Shown here: piece after piece, positions 36,957-45,108 of the stretch | How positions within the stretch are numbered: position 1 is the first letter of the stretch | Layout of the letters: the number at the start of each line of letters is the position of its first letter | DNA from: Rhodococcus marinonascens NBRC 14363 | GTDB taxonomy: Bacteria; Actinomycetota; Actinomycetes; Mycobacteriales; Mycobacteriaceae | Reading direction: 5' to 3' | Assembly (NCBI RefSeq): GCF_001894885.1 | Contig: NZ_BCXB01000002.1 | Location: 186,001-250,000, forward strand | Length of the DNA: 64,000 nucleotides | Translations under genes and position numbers: made by a program | Notes under the pieces: model-generated | Told to the model about the DNA's origin: nothing | The model's database searches: none | What the model saw: the letters and a program-made list of their open reading frames with translations, nothing else

Positions 36957-37364
36957 CTACCAGCCCGTGTTCAAGATCGAACCGCGATTCCGGAAGTAGT
37001 CATCGCCGTCATCGCCTTCTTCCGATTCGAGACGCCCGGCGGCTGAGCGAGTGGCCTCGTACTCCGCATCGATCTGACGACGCCCCTCCGCCGCCAGCGC
37101 TTCCTTCTCGTCCTCCGTCATTTGCGCAGCTTCGTCGACCGCAGCCTCGGCGTACGGCCGGAACACCTCCGGGAAATTCGTCGTCGTCACGACATCGCGC
37201 AGGCTCTTCTGGCCGCCGAGAACCTCGAGTAACAATCCGCGCATCGCAGGGTCGGGCGACTTGTCGGCCAGCATCTGAACCGACTTCCGCAACTGGGCGG
37301 CCAACGCTGGGTCGTCACGCAACACTCCCAACAGCGGTTCCTGGTTCGGTTGCACGTCACGCAC
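36957..37364 (-). CDS. Hypothetical protein in the type VII substrate operon
   Basis: I do not recognise a family for this 135-residue acidic protein. It is predicted to be largely helical: PLLGVLRDDPALAAQLRKS, PAMRGLLLEVLGG, AAVDEAAQMTEDEKEALAAE. It ends with an acidic, probably disordered stretch (SEEGDDGDDYFRNRG). There is no signal peptide or membrane helix. Its start overlaps the WXG-like gene by eight bases, and mftE begins 27 bases after its stop. It therefore appears to be the middle member of one transcription unit that starts with type VII substrates and ends with mftE-F-G. It may be a chaperone or partner of the WXG-like protein; this is a guess from context. Confidence 0.6.
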   Translation of the reverse strand: MRDVQPNQEPLLGVLRDDPALAAQLRKSVQMLADKSPDPAMRGLLLEVLGGQKSLRDVVTTTNFPEVFRPYAEAAVDEAAQMTEDEKEALAAEGRRQIDAEYEATRSAAGRLESEEGDDGDDYFRNRGSILNTGW

Positions 37365-38088
37365 CCCCGAATTGATAGGAGGACGTCGGAAGCGCAGGCA
37401 GCGGAGTGTCTTTAACCGTGCCCAGGTAACCCGCCATCAAACCTACGGTCGCCTGTGCGCCAGCCCAGGCACGTCCCAACCACTTGTGAATCATGCCGAC
37501 GAAATCCCACGCCCTCTTCGCCATCAGTAGTGCCGATGCGAGGAAGGCAAGGGCTGCGGGAGCGCCTAACCCTGACGACGCTGCAACTACCGAGGCGGCA
37601 GCGCTGACAGTAACTCCGATCAGCGAGTCGATAAGCATGCCTATCAAGTCCTTGATCGACTCCGATGCTTCGTACACACCCATCGAGGTCTGGTCAAGCT
37701 GCTTGGCCATGCTGCGAATCGCGCTGCTCTGACGCCCGACTACCTCACTCAACTCAGAGAAGTAACGCTCGGCCTCGGCGGCCGCTTCGCCCTTCCACGA
37801 CTCCCTGGCAGTCGACGTCGCGGACGAGAGTTCCTTAGCCATCAGGGTGTTGAACTCCGCAAGGCCTTCGAGAGATTTCCCCGCGGTTTGCACGGCCTGC
37901 CAGTCACCGGCCAACTGGTCGGATACGATCGCCCACGGGTCGTTCGTTCCGACCATGTCGCAGAAGACCATGGCCTCTCCGACTAGGTATGACGGGCCGG
38001 TCAGTGAACCGTCCAGTGCGTTCTCGAGGAGATTTGGTACCGGGTCCTCCGCAACAGGCGTCGTCAGTGCCGAGGTGGGTTCGGTCAT
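37357..38088 (-). CDS. WXG-like type VII secretion substrate with hydrophobic C-terminal half
   Basis: The 243-residue protein has a helical N-terminal domain with SWKGEAAAEAERYFSEL, a Trp-x-Gly turn flanked by two long helices as in WXG100/EspB-like proteins. A hydrophobic stretch follows (IGVTVSAAASVVAASSGLG, ALAFLASALLMAKRAW) and then a short C-terminus. There is no Sec signal. It overlaps the EspC-like gene by ATGA and the 135-residue gene by eight bases. An EspC-type small protein plus a larger WXG protein is a familiar pair in actinobacterial type VII systems. The secretion machinery itself (EccB-E) is not in the window, so export would depend on a distant ESX locus. Confidence 0.7.
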   Translation of the reverse strand: MTEPTSALTTPVAEDPVPNLLENALDGSLTGPSYLVGEAMVFCDMVGTNDPWAIVSDQLAGDWQAVQTAGKSLEGLAEFNTLMAKELSSATSTARESWKGEAAAEAERYFSELSEVVGRQSSAIRSMAKQLDQTSMGVYEASESIKDLIGMLIDSLIGVTVSAAASVVAASSGLGAPAALAFLASALLMAKRAWDFVGMIHKWLGRAWAGAQATVGLMAGYLGTVKDTPLPALPTSSYQFGGA

Positions 38089-38399
38089 GACAACCCGTTC
38101 CCGACCGCGGCGAGCCTGGCGGCGTTTGCCGGTTCCTGCTCACGATAACTTGACGCCGCATCGGCAAGATTCTGCGCCGACCCTTCGGTCAACCGTCGAA
38201 GGGAATCAAGGTTCGCGACGAGTACATCGCGCATGTCGTTCACCTGCGACAGAACCGGCTGGAAGATCACACCAACATCAGAAGCATCGAGCGTCAACCA
38301 CTGCTCCACATGATCGGCAGCCCTCATGCATTGGCCCGACAAGTCCTCTGTTCGGCGCGCAAAACTAGTCAGTTCTTCGGGATCTACTTTCAGAGTCAT
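38085..38399 (-). CDS. EspC-like type VII secretion target
   Basis: The 104-residue helical-hairpin protein starts MTLKVDPEELTSFARRTEDL and continues DHVEQWLTL. It has a second long helix ending in NLADAASSYREQEPANAARL. The YREQE segment fits the YxxxD/E export motif of type VII substrates. Similarity in length and layout is to the EspC/DUF2580 group. GAGGAGGGGG precedes the ATG at 38399; the longer upstream frame is not needed. It is the first gene of the unit that ends with mftE-F-G and is divergent from a membrane protein gene. A decayed copy lies at 39940-40122. Confidence 0.75.
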   Translation of the reverse strand: MTLKVDPEELTSFARRTEDLSGQCMRAADHVEQWLTLDASDVGVIFQPVLSQVNDMRDVLVANLDSLRRLTEGSAQNLADAASSYREQEPANAARLAAVGNGLS

Positions 38400-38513
38400 T
38401 TCGCCCCCTCCTCGAGGACCGGATGAAGGTACCAGTCCGGCGATGCTGCGAGCATGGCACCTCCATGTCACCGGATTTGGAGAGGTGACAGTCGATATCG
38501 CATCATCAACCTC

Positions 38514-39161
38514 GTGCCCGAACCGTCCGTTTCATTCCCGCTGCGCCACGTCTCCACCCCCAACCCCACCGAGCTGGGACGCAAGCACTGGCGGGAACTC
38601 GATGTCGAACTACCGTCGGTCTGCGTGCGACACGGCGCACCCGGAACGTGGACATTCAAGGCGCACTTGATGTCACGGCCACACCTTCCCTACGACGATC
38701 TCTCGTGGCCGCGCAAGCTCCTCCACGGTTTCCTCCGACCGATGGCGCAGTGGAAGCGCAAAGAAAAGCGACGCTCTCGCAGAATCTGGGTGAAGAAGAC
38801 GCAGTGGGCAGCTTGCCTGTCATGTCGGCAGTACCGCTCGAGGCGACGGGTCGTGAGCCTCGCCTTGATCGTCCCCGCAGCTCTCACCATCACCGGACCC
38901 CTCTTGCCACTGACCGATCGGATGCCGGAGGGTTCTCAGCCCTTACTGCTCTTTCCCGGGCTTGTACTGGCTATAGCTGCAGTCAAGAGCATGTCCACCA
39001 TCTGGGAGCTCACCGGAGCCAGAATTCCCGAGGCGGGCACCGAAGTGGTGGTTCGGAACCCGCATCCCGGCTTCGCGCGGGAGGCAATCACCTTGGGGGC
39101 AAGACAGCTTCCAGAAAGGGTCGATCCGGTGCGGTGGTGGGTGAGGCGCGAGGCGCTGTAG
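38514..39161 (+). CDS. Hypothetical membrane protein
   Basis: I recognise no family. The 215-residue protein starts, if the GTG at 38514 is correct, with VPEPSVSFPLRHVSTPNP. It has a basic region (KRKEKRRSRRIWVKK) and two membrane helices (VVSLALIVPAALTITGPLL and LLLFPGLVLAIAAVKSM), then a cytosolic or external tail ending RWWVRREAL. The start is supported because a decayed duplicate near 40241 preserves the same opening (VPDPSVPF). The open frame extends to an ATG at 38454. It is divergent from the EspC-like gene, and the two share a promoter region of about 110 bp. Confidence 0.6.
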   Translation: MPEPSVSFPLRHVSTPNPTELGRKHWRELDVELPSVCVRHGAPGTWTFKAHLMSRPHLPYDDLSWPRKLLHGFLRPMAQWKRKEKRRSRRIWVKKTQWAACLSCRQYRSRRRVVSLALIVPAALTITGPLLPLTDRMPEGSQPLLLFPGLVLAIAAVKSMSTIWELTGARIPEAGTEVVVRNPHPGFAREAITLGARQLPERVDPVRWWVRREAL

Positions 39162-39297
39162 CTGTCTGGGGCGTGTTCCTCCCGAGTGCGCAAAACTGCG
39201 GGGAAAGTGCAGGCCGTGTCCTGCACAAGTGCGCAGGCACCAATGAGGACCCGGCCCACAACTACCCCGACTCAATACCGAAGGTCACTCCTTCCGT

Positions 39298-39840
39298 CTA
39301 GCGGACAAGCGCGATTCCTATGCTGGGTCCGTCATCTTGGAGCTGGACAAGCGGACTGTTCAGCCACGTTTGTGGCGTCGTGTGGTACGTCAACCGCGCA
39401 AAGGGTTGGGGCCAAGGGGTCTCGAGCCGGCGCATGTTGACCACAATGTCGCTCTGGTTGTGTCTGTCGACGACGTAGAAGTTGTCCGGTGCGGTAGCGC
39501 CGACCGTGACGAACTTCGTTGTCGGCGAAGTCAGGGCGTCGACCTCGTATACGCGCCGGTATTCGGTGGCGTAGATCGCGCCCATCTTCGTTGCTGAGAC
39601 AACCACGATTTGACCGGCCTCGTAGATTGGGAATCCCGCGTTGCGGGCGGCGATGAGGGCGTCGACGGGCAGCGTCGTCGATGCGGTGCTACCGCCGTCC
39701 GAGACACTCGCCACGGCCGCGGTGATCGGCGCCAATGGATTCGCGCTCGGCGCGGCGGATGCGGGTACCGCCGCACCTGCGGCTACTACCGCGGAAAAAG
39801 CTGTCGCAGCGAGCAGTTGCTTCAACCTACGTGTGTTCAT
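39298..39840 (-). CDS. Secreted protein of unknown function
   Basis: The 180-residue protein begins with a clear Sec signal peptide: MNTRRLKQLL, a hydrophobic core of Ala/Val, and an AXA site at about residues 27-30 (PASAAPSA). GGGGGATC precedes the ATG. The mature part has LPVDALIAARNAGFPIYEAG and an Asn/Asp-rich middle (DRHNQSDIVVNMRRLETPWP), and looks like a beta-rich domain without cysteines. No family is apparent to me. It lies alone between the EspC-like unit and the OYE-SDR-OYE module, on the same strand as both, with 130-490 bp of non-coding DNA on each side. Confidence 0.7.
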   Translation of the reverse strand: MNTRRLKQLLAATAFSAVVAAGAAVPASAAPSANPLAPITAAVASVSDGGSTASTTLPVDALIAARNAGFPIYEAGQIVVVSATKMGAIYATEYRRVYEVDALTSPTTKFVTVGATAPDNFYVVDRHNQSDIVVNMRRLETPWPQPFARLTYHTTPQTWLNSPLVQLQDDGPSIGIALVR

Positions 39841-40330
39841 GATGATCCCCCATTTTTCTCGTCAGCTCTGGACCGGATTCAAGATCCAGAGTTGTGGGAC
39901 GTCGGCATTGAGCGATGCCGGATCGTATTGATATCGGATCTTCTGCAACGGGCGTCCTCGGCGCTGAGCCTTCGGTCAAACGCTATATGGATCAAGGTTC
40001 GCCACGAGGGCTTCGTGCATGCCGCTCACCCGCCACAGAACCGGCAGGAAGAGTGCACCCACATCGGACATATAGAGCGATAGTCAGTGCTCCATATGAT
40101 CGACATCTGTTTCCAGCGTCATTTCGCCCCCTGCTTGATGATTCAAGTGAAAGTACCATCTCGACGAAATCACGGGCTGCGTATCTCCCCTGCCAGCCGG
40201 TTTGCCAAGGTGATCGCCGATATCGGAGTGTCTTCAGCGTGCCGGATCCGTCCGTTCCTTTCCGAGAGCGCAGACCTGCAGGGGACGTGCGGGTAGCGTC
40301 CTGCGGAAGTGCGCACTCACCGAACCCTCC
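39841..40330. other. Non-coding interval with duplicated EspC-promoter-region sequence
   Basis: About 490 bp without an intact gene. The middle (39940-40122) is a decayed EspC-like gene. The part from 40123 to about 40270 matches 38400-38560, the divergent promoter region and opening codons of the membrane protein gene. The last 60 bp lead to the OYE gene stop. I see no other signal. Confidence 0.6.
39940..40122 (-). pseudogene. Decayed copy of the EspC-like gene
   Basis: The segment aligns with 38150-38399. The start codon (complement of 40120-40122), the upstream GGGGGCGAA context and the reading MTLETDVDHMEH are kept. About 60 bp after the first codons are missing, and the Trp codon of the EQW motif has become a stop. 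Downstream, matching bases such as CCTTCGGTCAA and ACAGAACCGG show that the whole gene was once present. The copy includes the divergent promoter region and the first codons of the neighbouring membrane gene, so a whole divergent gene pair was duplicated. Confidence 0.75.
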
Positions 40331-42292
40331 CTACAGCGACAACGCGACCTGCTCGCCCTCGATGATGGCGGAGTGCGCGCGTCGGGGCGCCAGGACGTCG
40401 CCGACGCGATGTGTCTCGATACCGCTGCCGGACAGCGCCTTCCAGAGCTCGTCCTCCGGCCGCTGATGCGCGGAGGACACCACCCAGTCGGCGACGAACC
40501 GCGTCGACCGTCCGGTCGGATGGTGCAGGAGTGTGACCGCGAGCCTGTCCCCGGCAACCGCCACGCAACCGGTCGGCACCACGTCGGTCATCTGGGTGAT
40601 GCCCTTGCGGTGCGCCCGCCGGTTCCAGCCCTCGAAGTCCAGTGTGATATCGAGATCCTGCCCGACGATCATCCCCGGTGTGCAGATGGTGACCACGCAC
40701 CCGGCGTCAGCGGCGAACTCCGCCATGGACGTTCCCTGATGGAAGCCCAGTTCGTCGACCACCAGCACGGTCCCGGACGGATGCGCGCGTCCTTCCAGAA
40801 CATCGCGGACATCCACGACCCGACCCGGCGTGCCCGCCCATCTCGGATGCTGCGGACGCGCACCAGTCGCGAGCACGACGACGTCGGGACAGCCCTGCGC
40901 CACGAATTCGGCGGACGCCTCGGTGCCGGTGCGCACGTCCACCCCGTGCCGAATGCACTCCGCTTCCAGATCGAGAACGAGATCGAGCAACTCACGCCTG
41001 CCCGGCACGACCGCCGCCGTGCGTACCTGTCCGCCGACGGCGTTCGCGCGCTCGAACAGAGTCACGCGGTGACCGCGCTGCGCGGCGGTTGCTGCGGCCT
41101 TCAATCCGGCCGGTCCGCCGCCAACCACGAACACGCGCCTGCCGCGAATCGTCGGTTCGGGCAGAGGCGTCGACTCCTTGCCTGCGCGGGGGTTGACAAC
41201 GCAACCCAGCCACCGTCCGAGGCCGACGCGACCGACGCATTCCTGGTTGCACGCCAAGCACGTTCGGATTGCGGCTTCTTCGCCGGCCAGCGCCTTCACG
41301 GCGAAGTCCGGGTCGGCGATCTGGCCGCGCACCACCCCGATCAGGTCGCAGTGCCCCTCGGCAAGGGCCCGGTCGGCCTCATGCGGATCCTTGAAGCGCC
41401 CGACGCCCACAACAGGAAGGGAAACCCGCTGCCGGATGGCGTTCGGGATGAACAACGCATACCCGCGGGGGACGGCCATGGATGCCTCGATCATGTGCAG
41501 CGTCTCGGTGGCCATGCCGATGGATGTGTTGATGTAGTCGACCCGGCCGTCCGCCTCGACGAGCGCGGCTACCTCCACCGCCTCGTCGAGTCGTACCCCG
41601 CCGTCGAACAGGTCCTCCCCCGCGAGTCTGACCCCGAGTGCGCGTTCCGGGCCGATCGCTTCACGCACGACCGCGACAACCTCGAGGAGGAACCGGGCAC
41701 GGTTGCCGAGCGATCCCCCGTATCCATCGGTGCGCAGATTCGTGGCGGGCGCGAGGAAGCTTCGCACCAATGAGGAGTGGGAGCACTGCAGTTCGATTCC
41801 GTCGAACCCGCCCCACACACAGTGTTCGGCGACCCGCGCGTACCCGTCGACGAGCGTACGGATCTCCCGCTGGTCGAGCGCCTTGGGGACTTCGCGGAAC
41901 AGCGGGTCGGGGACGGCACTCGGCGCCCACAACGGACGCCGGGAGTACATACTCGAACCCTGCCCGCCATTGTGGTTGATCTGCGCCAGGATCGGGACGT
42001 CGTGCGTGTGCACGGCGTCAGTGATGTACCGGTATCCCGCAACCACCTCCGGCCGGTACCCCGCAATCACCTTCTCGTACGGCCAGTCACCCGGATGAAC
42101 GGCGTGTTCCTCGGAGATGATCAGGCCCGCACCACCCTTCGCTCGCGCCGCGTAATAGGCGGCATGCTGCTCGGTGGGCAGGCCCTCGACGGCGTAGCCC
42201 GTGAGATGCGCAGAGAAGACCACCCGGTTGCGCAGGGTCAGAGGACCCACACGCAACCGGGTGAACAGGTGGCTGTATGCCGGGGCACTCAC
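40331..42292 (-). CDS. FadH/OYE-family oxidoreductase of the mycofactocin system
   Basis: The 653-residue protein has three parts. An old-yellow-enzyme TIM barrel occupies about residues 1-340 (FMN; RVVFSAHLTGYAVEG, QINHNGGQGS, FDGIELQCSHSSLV). A 4Fe-4S loop follows (CLACNQECVG with a further Cys about ten residues on). The FAD/NAD(P) domain has VFVVGGGPAGLKAAATAAQRG. The fold is that of 2,4-dienoyl-CoA reductase and trimethylamine dehydrogenase. Large OYE proteins of this type occur repeatedly in mycofactocin loci; the substrate is not known. The start overlaps the SDR stop by four bases. It is the last gene of the mftA-D unit. Confidence 0.88.
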   Translation of the reverse strand: MSAPAYSHLFTRLRVGPLTLRNRVVFSAHLTGYAVEGLPTEQHAAYYAARAKGGAGLIISEEHAVHPGDWPYEKVIAGYRPEVVAGYRYITDAVHTHDVPILAQINHNGGQGSSMYSRRPLWAPSAVPDPLFREVPKALDQREIRTLVDGYARVAEHCVWGGFDGIELQCSHSSLVRSFLAPATNLRTDGYGGSLGNRARFLLEVVAVVREAIGPERALGVRLAGEDLFDGGVRLDEAVEVAALVEADGRVDYINTSIGMATETLHMIEASMAVPRGYALFIPNAIRQRVSLPVVGVGRFKDPHEADRALAEGHCDLIGVVRGQIADPDFAVKALAGEEAAIRTCLACNQECVGRVGLGRWLGCVVNPRAGKESTPLPEPTIRGRRVFVVGGGPAGLKAAATAAQRGHRVTLFERANAVGGQVRTAAVVPGRRELLDLVLDLEAECIRHGVDVRTGTEASAEFVAQGCPDVVVLATGARPQHPRWAGTPGRVVDVRDVLEGRAHPSGTVLVVDELGFHQGTSMAEFAADAGCVVTICTPGMIVGQDLDITLDFEGWNRRAHRKGITQMTDVVPTGCVAVAGDRLAVTLLHHPTGRSTRFVADWVVSSAHQRPEDELWKALSGSGIETHRVGDVLAPRRAHSAIIEGEQVALSL

Positions 42293-43101
42293 ACCTTGGT
42301 GGCGCCCATGTCCACGGCAACCTGACTGCCGGTCACCGTCCGCGAACCGTCACCGGCCAGCCACACCACCGCGTCCGTGATGTCACCGGTCTCGGCCAAC
42401 GGGTGGTCGGTGAGGATCGATCCGAAGCTCGACATGTAGTGGGGATGCTTCTCGAGTATCGCGAGGCCACCCTGATCGTTGCCCATCAGTGTCTTCACGC
42501 CGTATGGGTGAATCGAATTGACCCGAATCCCGTATTCGCCCAACTCCTTCGCCGCAGCCTGGGTCAGGCCTACGAGACCGAACTTGGAGGCAGCATAATT
42601 CGCCTGTCCGGGAAGAGGCTTGATACCGGCGACGGAACTGATCACGATAATCGAGCCCCCGCGACCGCCCTCGATCATCGGCGGGACCGCGGCCTTCAGC
42701 GTCTTCCACGTGCCCGTGAGATTCACGTCGATCAGCGTCTCCCACTGCTCGTCGGGCATCTCCCAGAATCGGTTCCAGTTGCAGATCCCGGCGTTCGCGA
42801 TCACGATGTCGAGTCCGCCGAACTGCTCGACCCCCCGATCCACGACGGCCTTCAGTTGCGTACTGTTGCGCACGTCGGCCTGCTCGGCCAGAATCTTGCC
42901 GCCCTCTGATTCGACCAGGCGCACCGTCTCGGCCAGATCGTCCTCGGTCGCCGAATCGTAGGTGTTGTACTCCGACACCGGACCGCAGATGTCGACGGCG
43001 ATGATCGTCGCACCCTCCCGAGCCAATCGCACCGCGTGAGACCGCCCCTGGCCTCGGGCGGCACCGGTGATGAGCGCGATTTTGCCTTCGAACTGCCCCA
43101 T
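42289..43101 (-). CDS. Mycofactocin-coupled SDR-family oxidoreductase
   Basis: The 270-residue short-chain dehydrogenase has TGAARGQGRSHAVRLAREGA (nucleotide site), NAGICNWN, the catalytic serine in VISSVAGIKPLPGQ and YAASK. An insertion after the second strand (DICGPVSEYNTYDSATEDDL) is the mark of the mycofactocin-associated SDR group, which holds NAD(H) tightly and is thought to need mycofactocin as external electron acceptor. The likely role is alcohol oxidation, substrate unknown. It lies between the two OYE genes and overlaps the second by four bases. About 65 bp separate it from the first. Confidence 0.92.
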   Translation of the reverse strand: MGQFEGKIALITGAARGQGRSHAVRLAREGATIIAVDICGPVSEYNTYDSATEDDLAETVRLVESEGGKILAEQADVRNSTQLKAVVDRGVEQFGGLDIVIANAGICNWNRFWEMPDEQWETLIDVNLTGTWKTLKAAVPPMIEGGRGGSIIVISSVAGIKPLPGQANYAASKFGLVGLTQAAAKELGEYGIRVNSIHPYGVKTLMGNDQGGLAILEKHPHYMSSFGSILTDHPLAETGDITDAVVWLAGDGSRTVTGSQVAVDMGATKV

Positions 43102-43166
43102 GAAATAATCCTATCTCTCGTTGACGAGGGTGTACGGATTGTGATTCAACTCGGACCGCCTACCGC

Positions 43167-45092
43167 CTACCGCCTGTGCGCGGTCGCGTTCAGCGCCGCT
43201 AGGCGGCCCTCCCGGATCGATTCGAGGAGTGTTCGCGGAGCCACGCAGTCGCCTATTCGCACTGCATCCGGACGCGAGACGCCGAGCATGTCCTCGGGGA
43301 GACGATGCGAGCAGTCGACCAGCACACTGCACGCCGCTACCGCTTCAGCACCGGTATAGCGGTTCCGGATCCGTACACCTGCGCCGTCGATCGAAACGAT
43401 CCGGCTGTCGAGACGGCGCGTGACCCCAGCCCGCTGCAATCGGGTGTTGGCGTCGGCCAGATCACCGGTCATCCCGAGCCTCGAACCTACGACGGAGTCC
43501 TGTGTAACGATGCTCACTTCGCGCCCGCGCGCCGCGAGCCATTTGGCGAATGCCACGCCGGCGGGTCCGCCGACCGGGTCGAAGACGACCACGGGCCCCT
43601 CCCGTAGCGCCGCTCCGTCCAGCACTTCGGCGGCGCCGAGGCACTGAGCATGCCCCTCGAAGGGGAACGGGAGCGGGCGTGGTTTGCTTCCGGTGGCCAG
43701 CACCACTGTTGCACCCTCACGTTCCGCGGCGTCGAGGTCGGCCTCGGATACCGTCGACCCGAAACGGAATTCAACTCCGAGCCTTCGGCATTCGGAGTGA
43801 AGCCAGTCGGTCAGCGCCTCGAGGTGGGGCGCAGCGGCAGCGGTGACCCGCACCAGTCCGCCGAGGCGATCGGACGACTCGGCCACAGCTACGTGGTGAC
43901 CCAGGAGCGCGAGGACGCGGGCCGCCTCGAGACCCGCCGGTCCCCCTCCCACAACGAGCACCGCACCCGCGTCGACGTCCGGAACCTCCTCGTCCGGATC
44001 GATGGTCTCGTACCCGGCCGTCGGATTCGAAACGCAAGTGATGACGGGATTGCGGAGGTCGAGCACCTGGCATGTCTGGTTGCACAGGACACACGGCCGC
44101 GGCGTCTGGCCGCGCCGGATCTTGGCGACGAGGTCGGGGTCCGCGATCTGGGCCCGTGTCATCTCGACGAGATCGGCCACCCCCTCGTCGAGCGCGTACT
44201 GGGCGGCGGACGACTCGACCACGCTGCCTTGGAGGACGACCGGCACCGCTCCGTCGACGGCCGTGCGAATGTCTCGGCAGAGCGCCGTGTTGAATGATGC
44301 CGGGCGGTGAAAGTCGGGGCGGTACGCGCTTGCCGACATCGGCCCGCCCCTCACAGCGACGAGCAGGTCGAGTTCCTCGGCCAGTTCCCGGGCGTATCCG
44401 GCGGCGACCGCGGGCGTGATTCCCGCCCACGGCGCAATCTCGTCGCAACTGAGCCGCAGCGACAGCACGCGGCCCGATCCCAATTCTTCTCGGACAGCAG
44501 CGACCACCTCATGCACGAGCCGCACCGGGTCGGCCCCGTACTCGTCTTCGCGCAAGTTGGTCAGCCCCGACAAGAATTGTCGCAACAAACCTCTCGGCCC
44601 GGCATCGAGTTCCACGCCGTCCACGTCCGCGGAGACCGCGGCAGCGGCCCCGACACGGAAGGCTTGCACGAGGCTGACGATCTCGGACTGCTCCATCTGC
44701 ATCGGCAACTCGCGGGAGATCACGTCGGCAACCCGCGACGGCCCCCACAAGACCGCCTGCGAATAGGCGCTCGATCCCTGCAACCCCGTGTGACCCAGTC
44801 CTGCCAGCACCAGAGTGCCGTACGGGCGGCAGGCCGCGACCACGTCCCGCCAGCCTCCGGCACACTCGGACGCGAGTGGTGCCCGCTCGTAGGGCCAGTC
44901 GGAGTCGTGCACCGACGCCACCTCGGTCACCACGATGCCGGCGCCACCGCGCGCCCGACGCCCGTAGTACGCGACGTGACGCGGCGAAAACCTTCTTCCC
45001 ACACCTAGATTGGTGGGGTGCGGACCCAGAAGCACCCTGGACGGGGCCCGGCGCCCGGCCAGGGTGATCGGGTCTGTCAACTGCGCAGACAT
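43167..45092 (-). CDS. Second FadH/OYE-family oxidoreductase of the mycofactocin system
   Basis: The 641-residue paralogue has the same three-part plan as the gene at 40331. The OYE barrel starts ITLAGRRAPSRVLLGPHPTN. The iron-sulfur loop is CVLCNQTCQVLDLRNPVITC. The Rossmann site is VLVVGGGPAGLEAARVLALLG. The two proteins are clearly diverged (short stretches such as VQAFRVGAAAAVSADVDGVE are not shared), so they probably act on different substrates or form a pair. The gene starts 16 bases after the mftD stop and appears co-transcribed with it. I cannot say which of the two corresponds to which recognised OYE subfamily. Confidence 0.87.
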   Translation of the reverse strand: MSAQLTDPITLAGRRAPSRVLLGPHPTNLGVGRRFSPRHVAYYGRRARGGAGIVVTEVASVHDSDWPYERAPLASECAGGWRDVVAACRPYGTLVLAGLGHTGLQGSSAYSQAVLWGPSRVADVISRELPMQMEQSEIVSLVQAFRVGAAAAVSADVDGVELDAGPRGLLRQFLSGLTNLREDEYGADPVRLVHEVVAAVREELGSGRVLSLRLSCDEIAPWAGITPAVAAGYARELAEELDLLVAVRGGPMSASAYRPDFHRPASFNTALCRDIRTAVDGAVPVVLQGSVVESSAAQYALDEGVADLVEMTRAQIADPDLVAKIRRGQTPRPCVLCNQTCQVLDLRNPVITCVSNPTAGYETIDPDEEVPDVDAGAVLVVGGGPAGLEAARVLALLGHHVAVAESSDRLGGLVRVTAAAAPHLEALTDWLHSECRRLGVEFRFGSTVSEADLDAAEREGATVVLATGSKPRPLPFPFEGHAQCLGAAEVLDGAALREGPVVVFDPVGGPAGVAFAKWLAARGREVSIVTQDSVVGSRLGMTGDLADANTRLQRAGVTRRLDSRIVSIDGAGVRIRNRYTGAEAVAACSVLVDCSHRLPEDMLGVSRPDAVRIGDCVAPRTLLESIREGRLAALNATAHRR

Positions 45093-45108
45093 CTACGGCG
45101 TGCGCGCG

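Noticed and set aside
43771-44448. Minus-strand 225-codon frame inside the second OYE gene
   Set aside because: It is an Arg/Gly-rich shadow in another frame of a clear three-domain enzyme.
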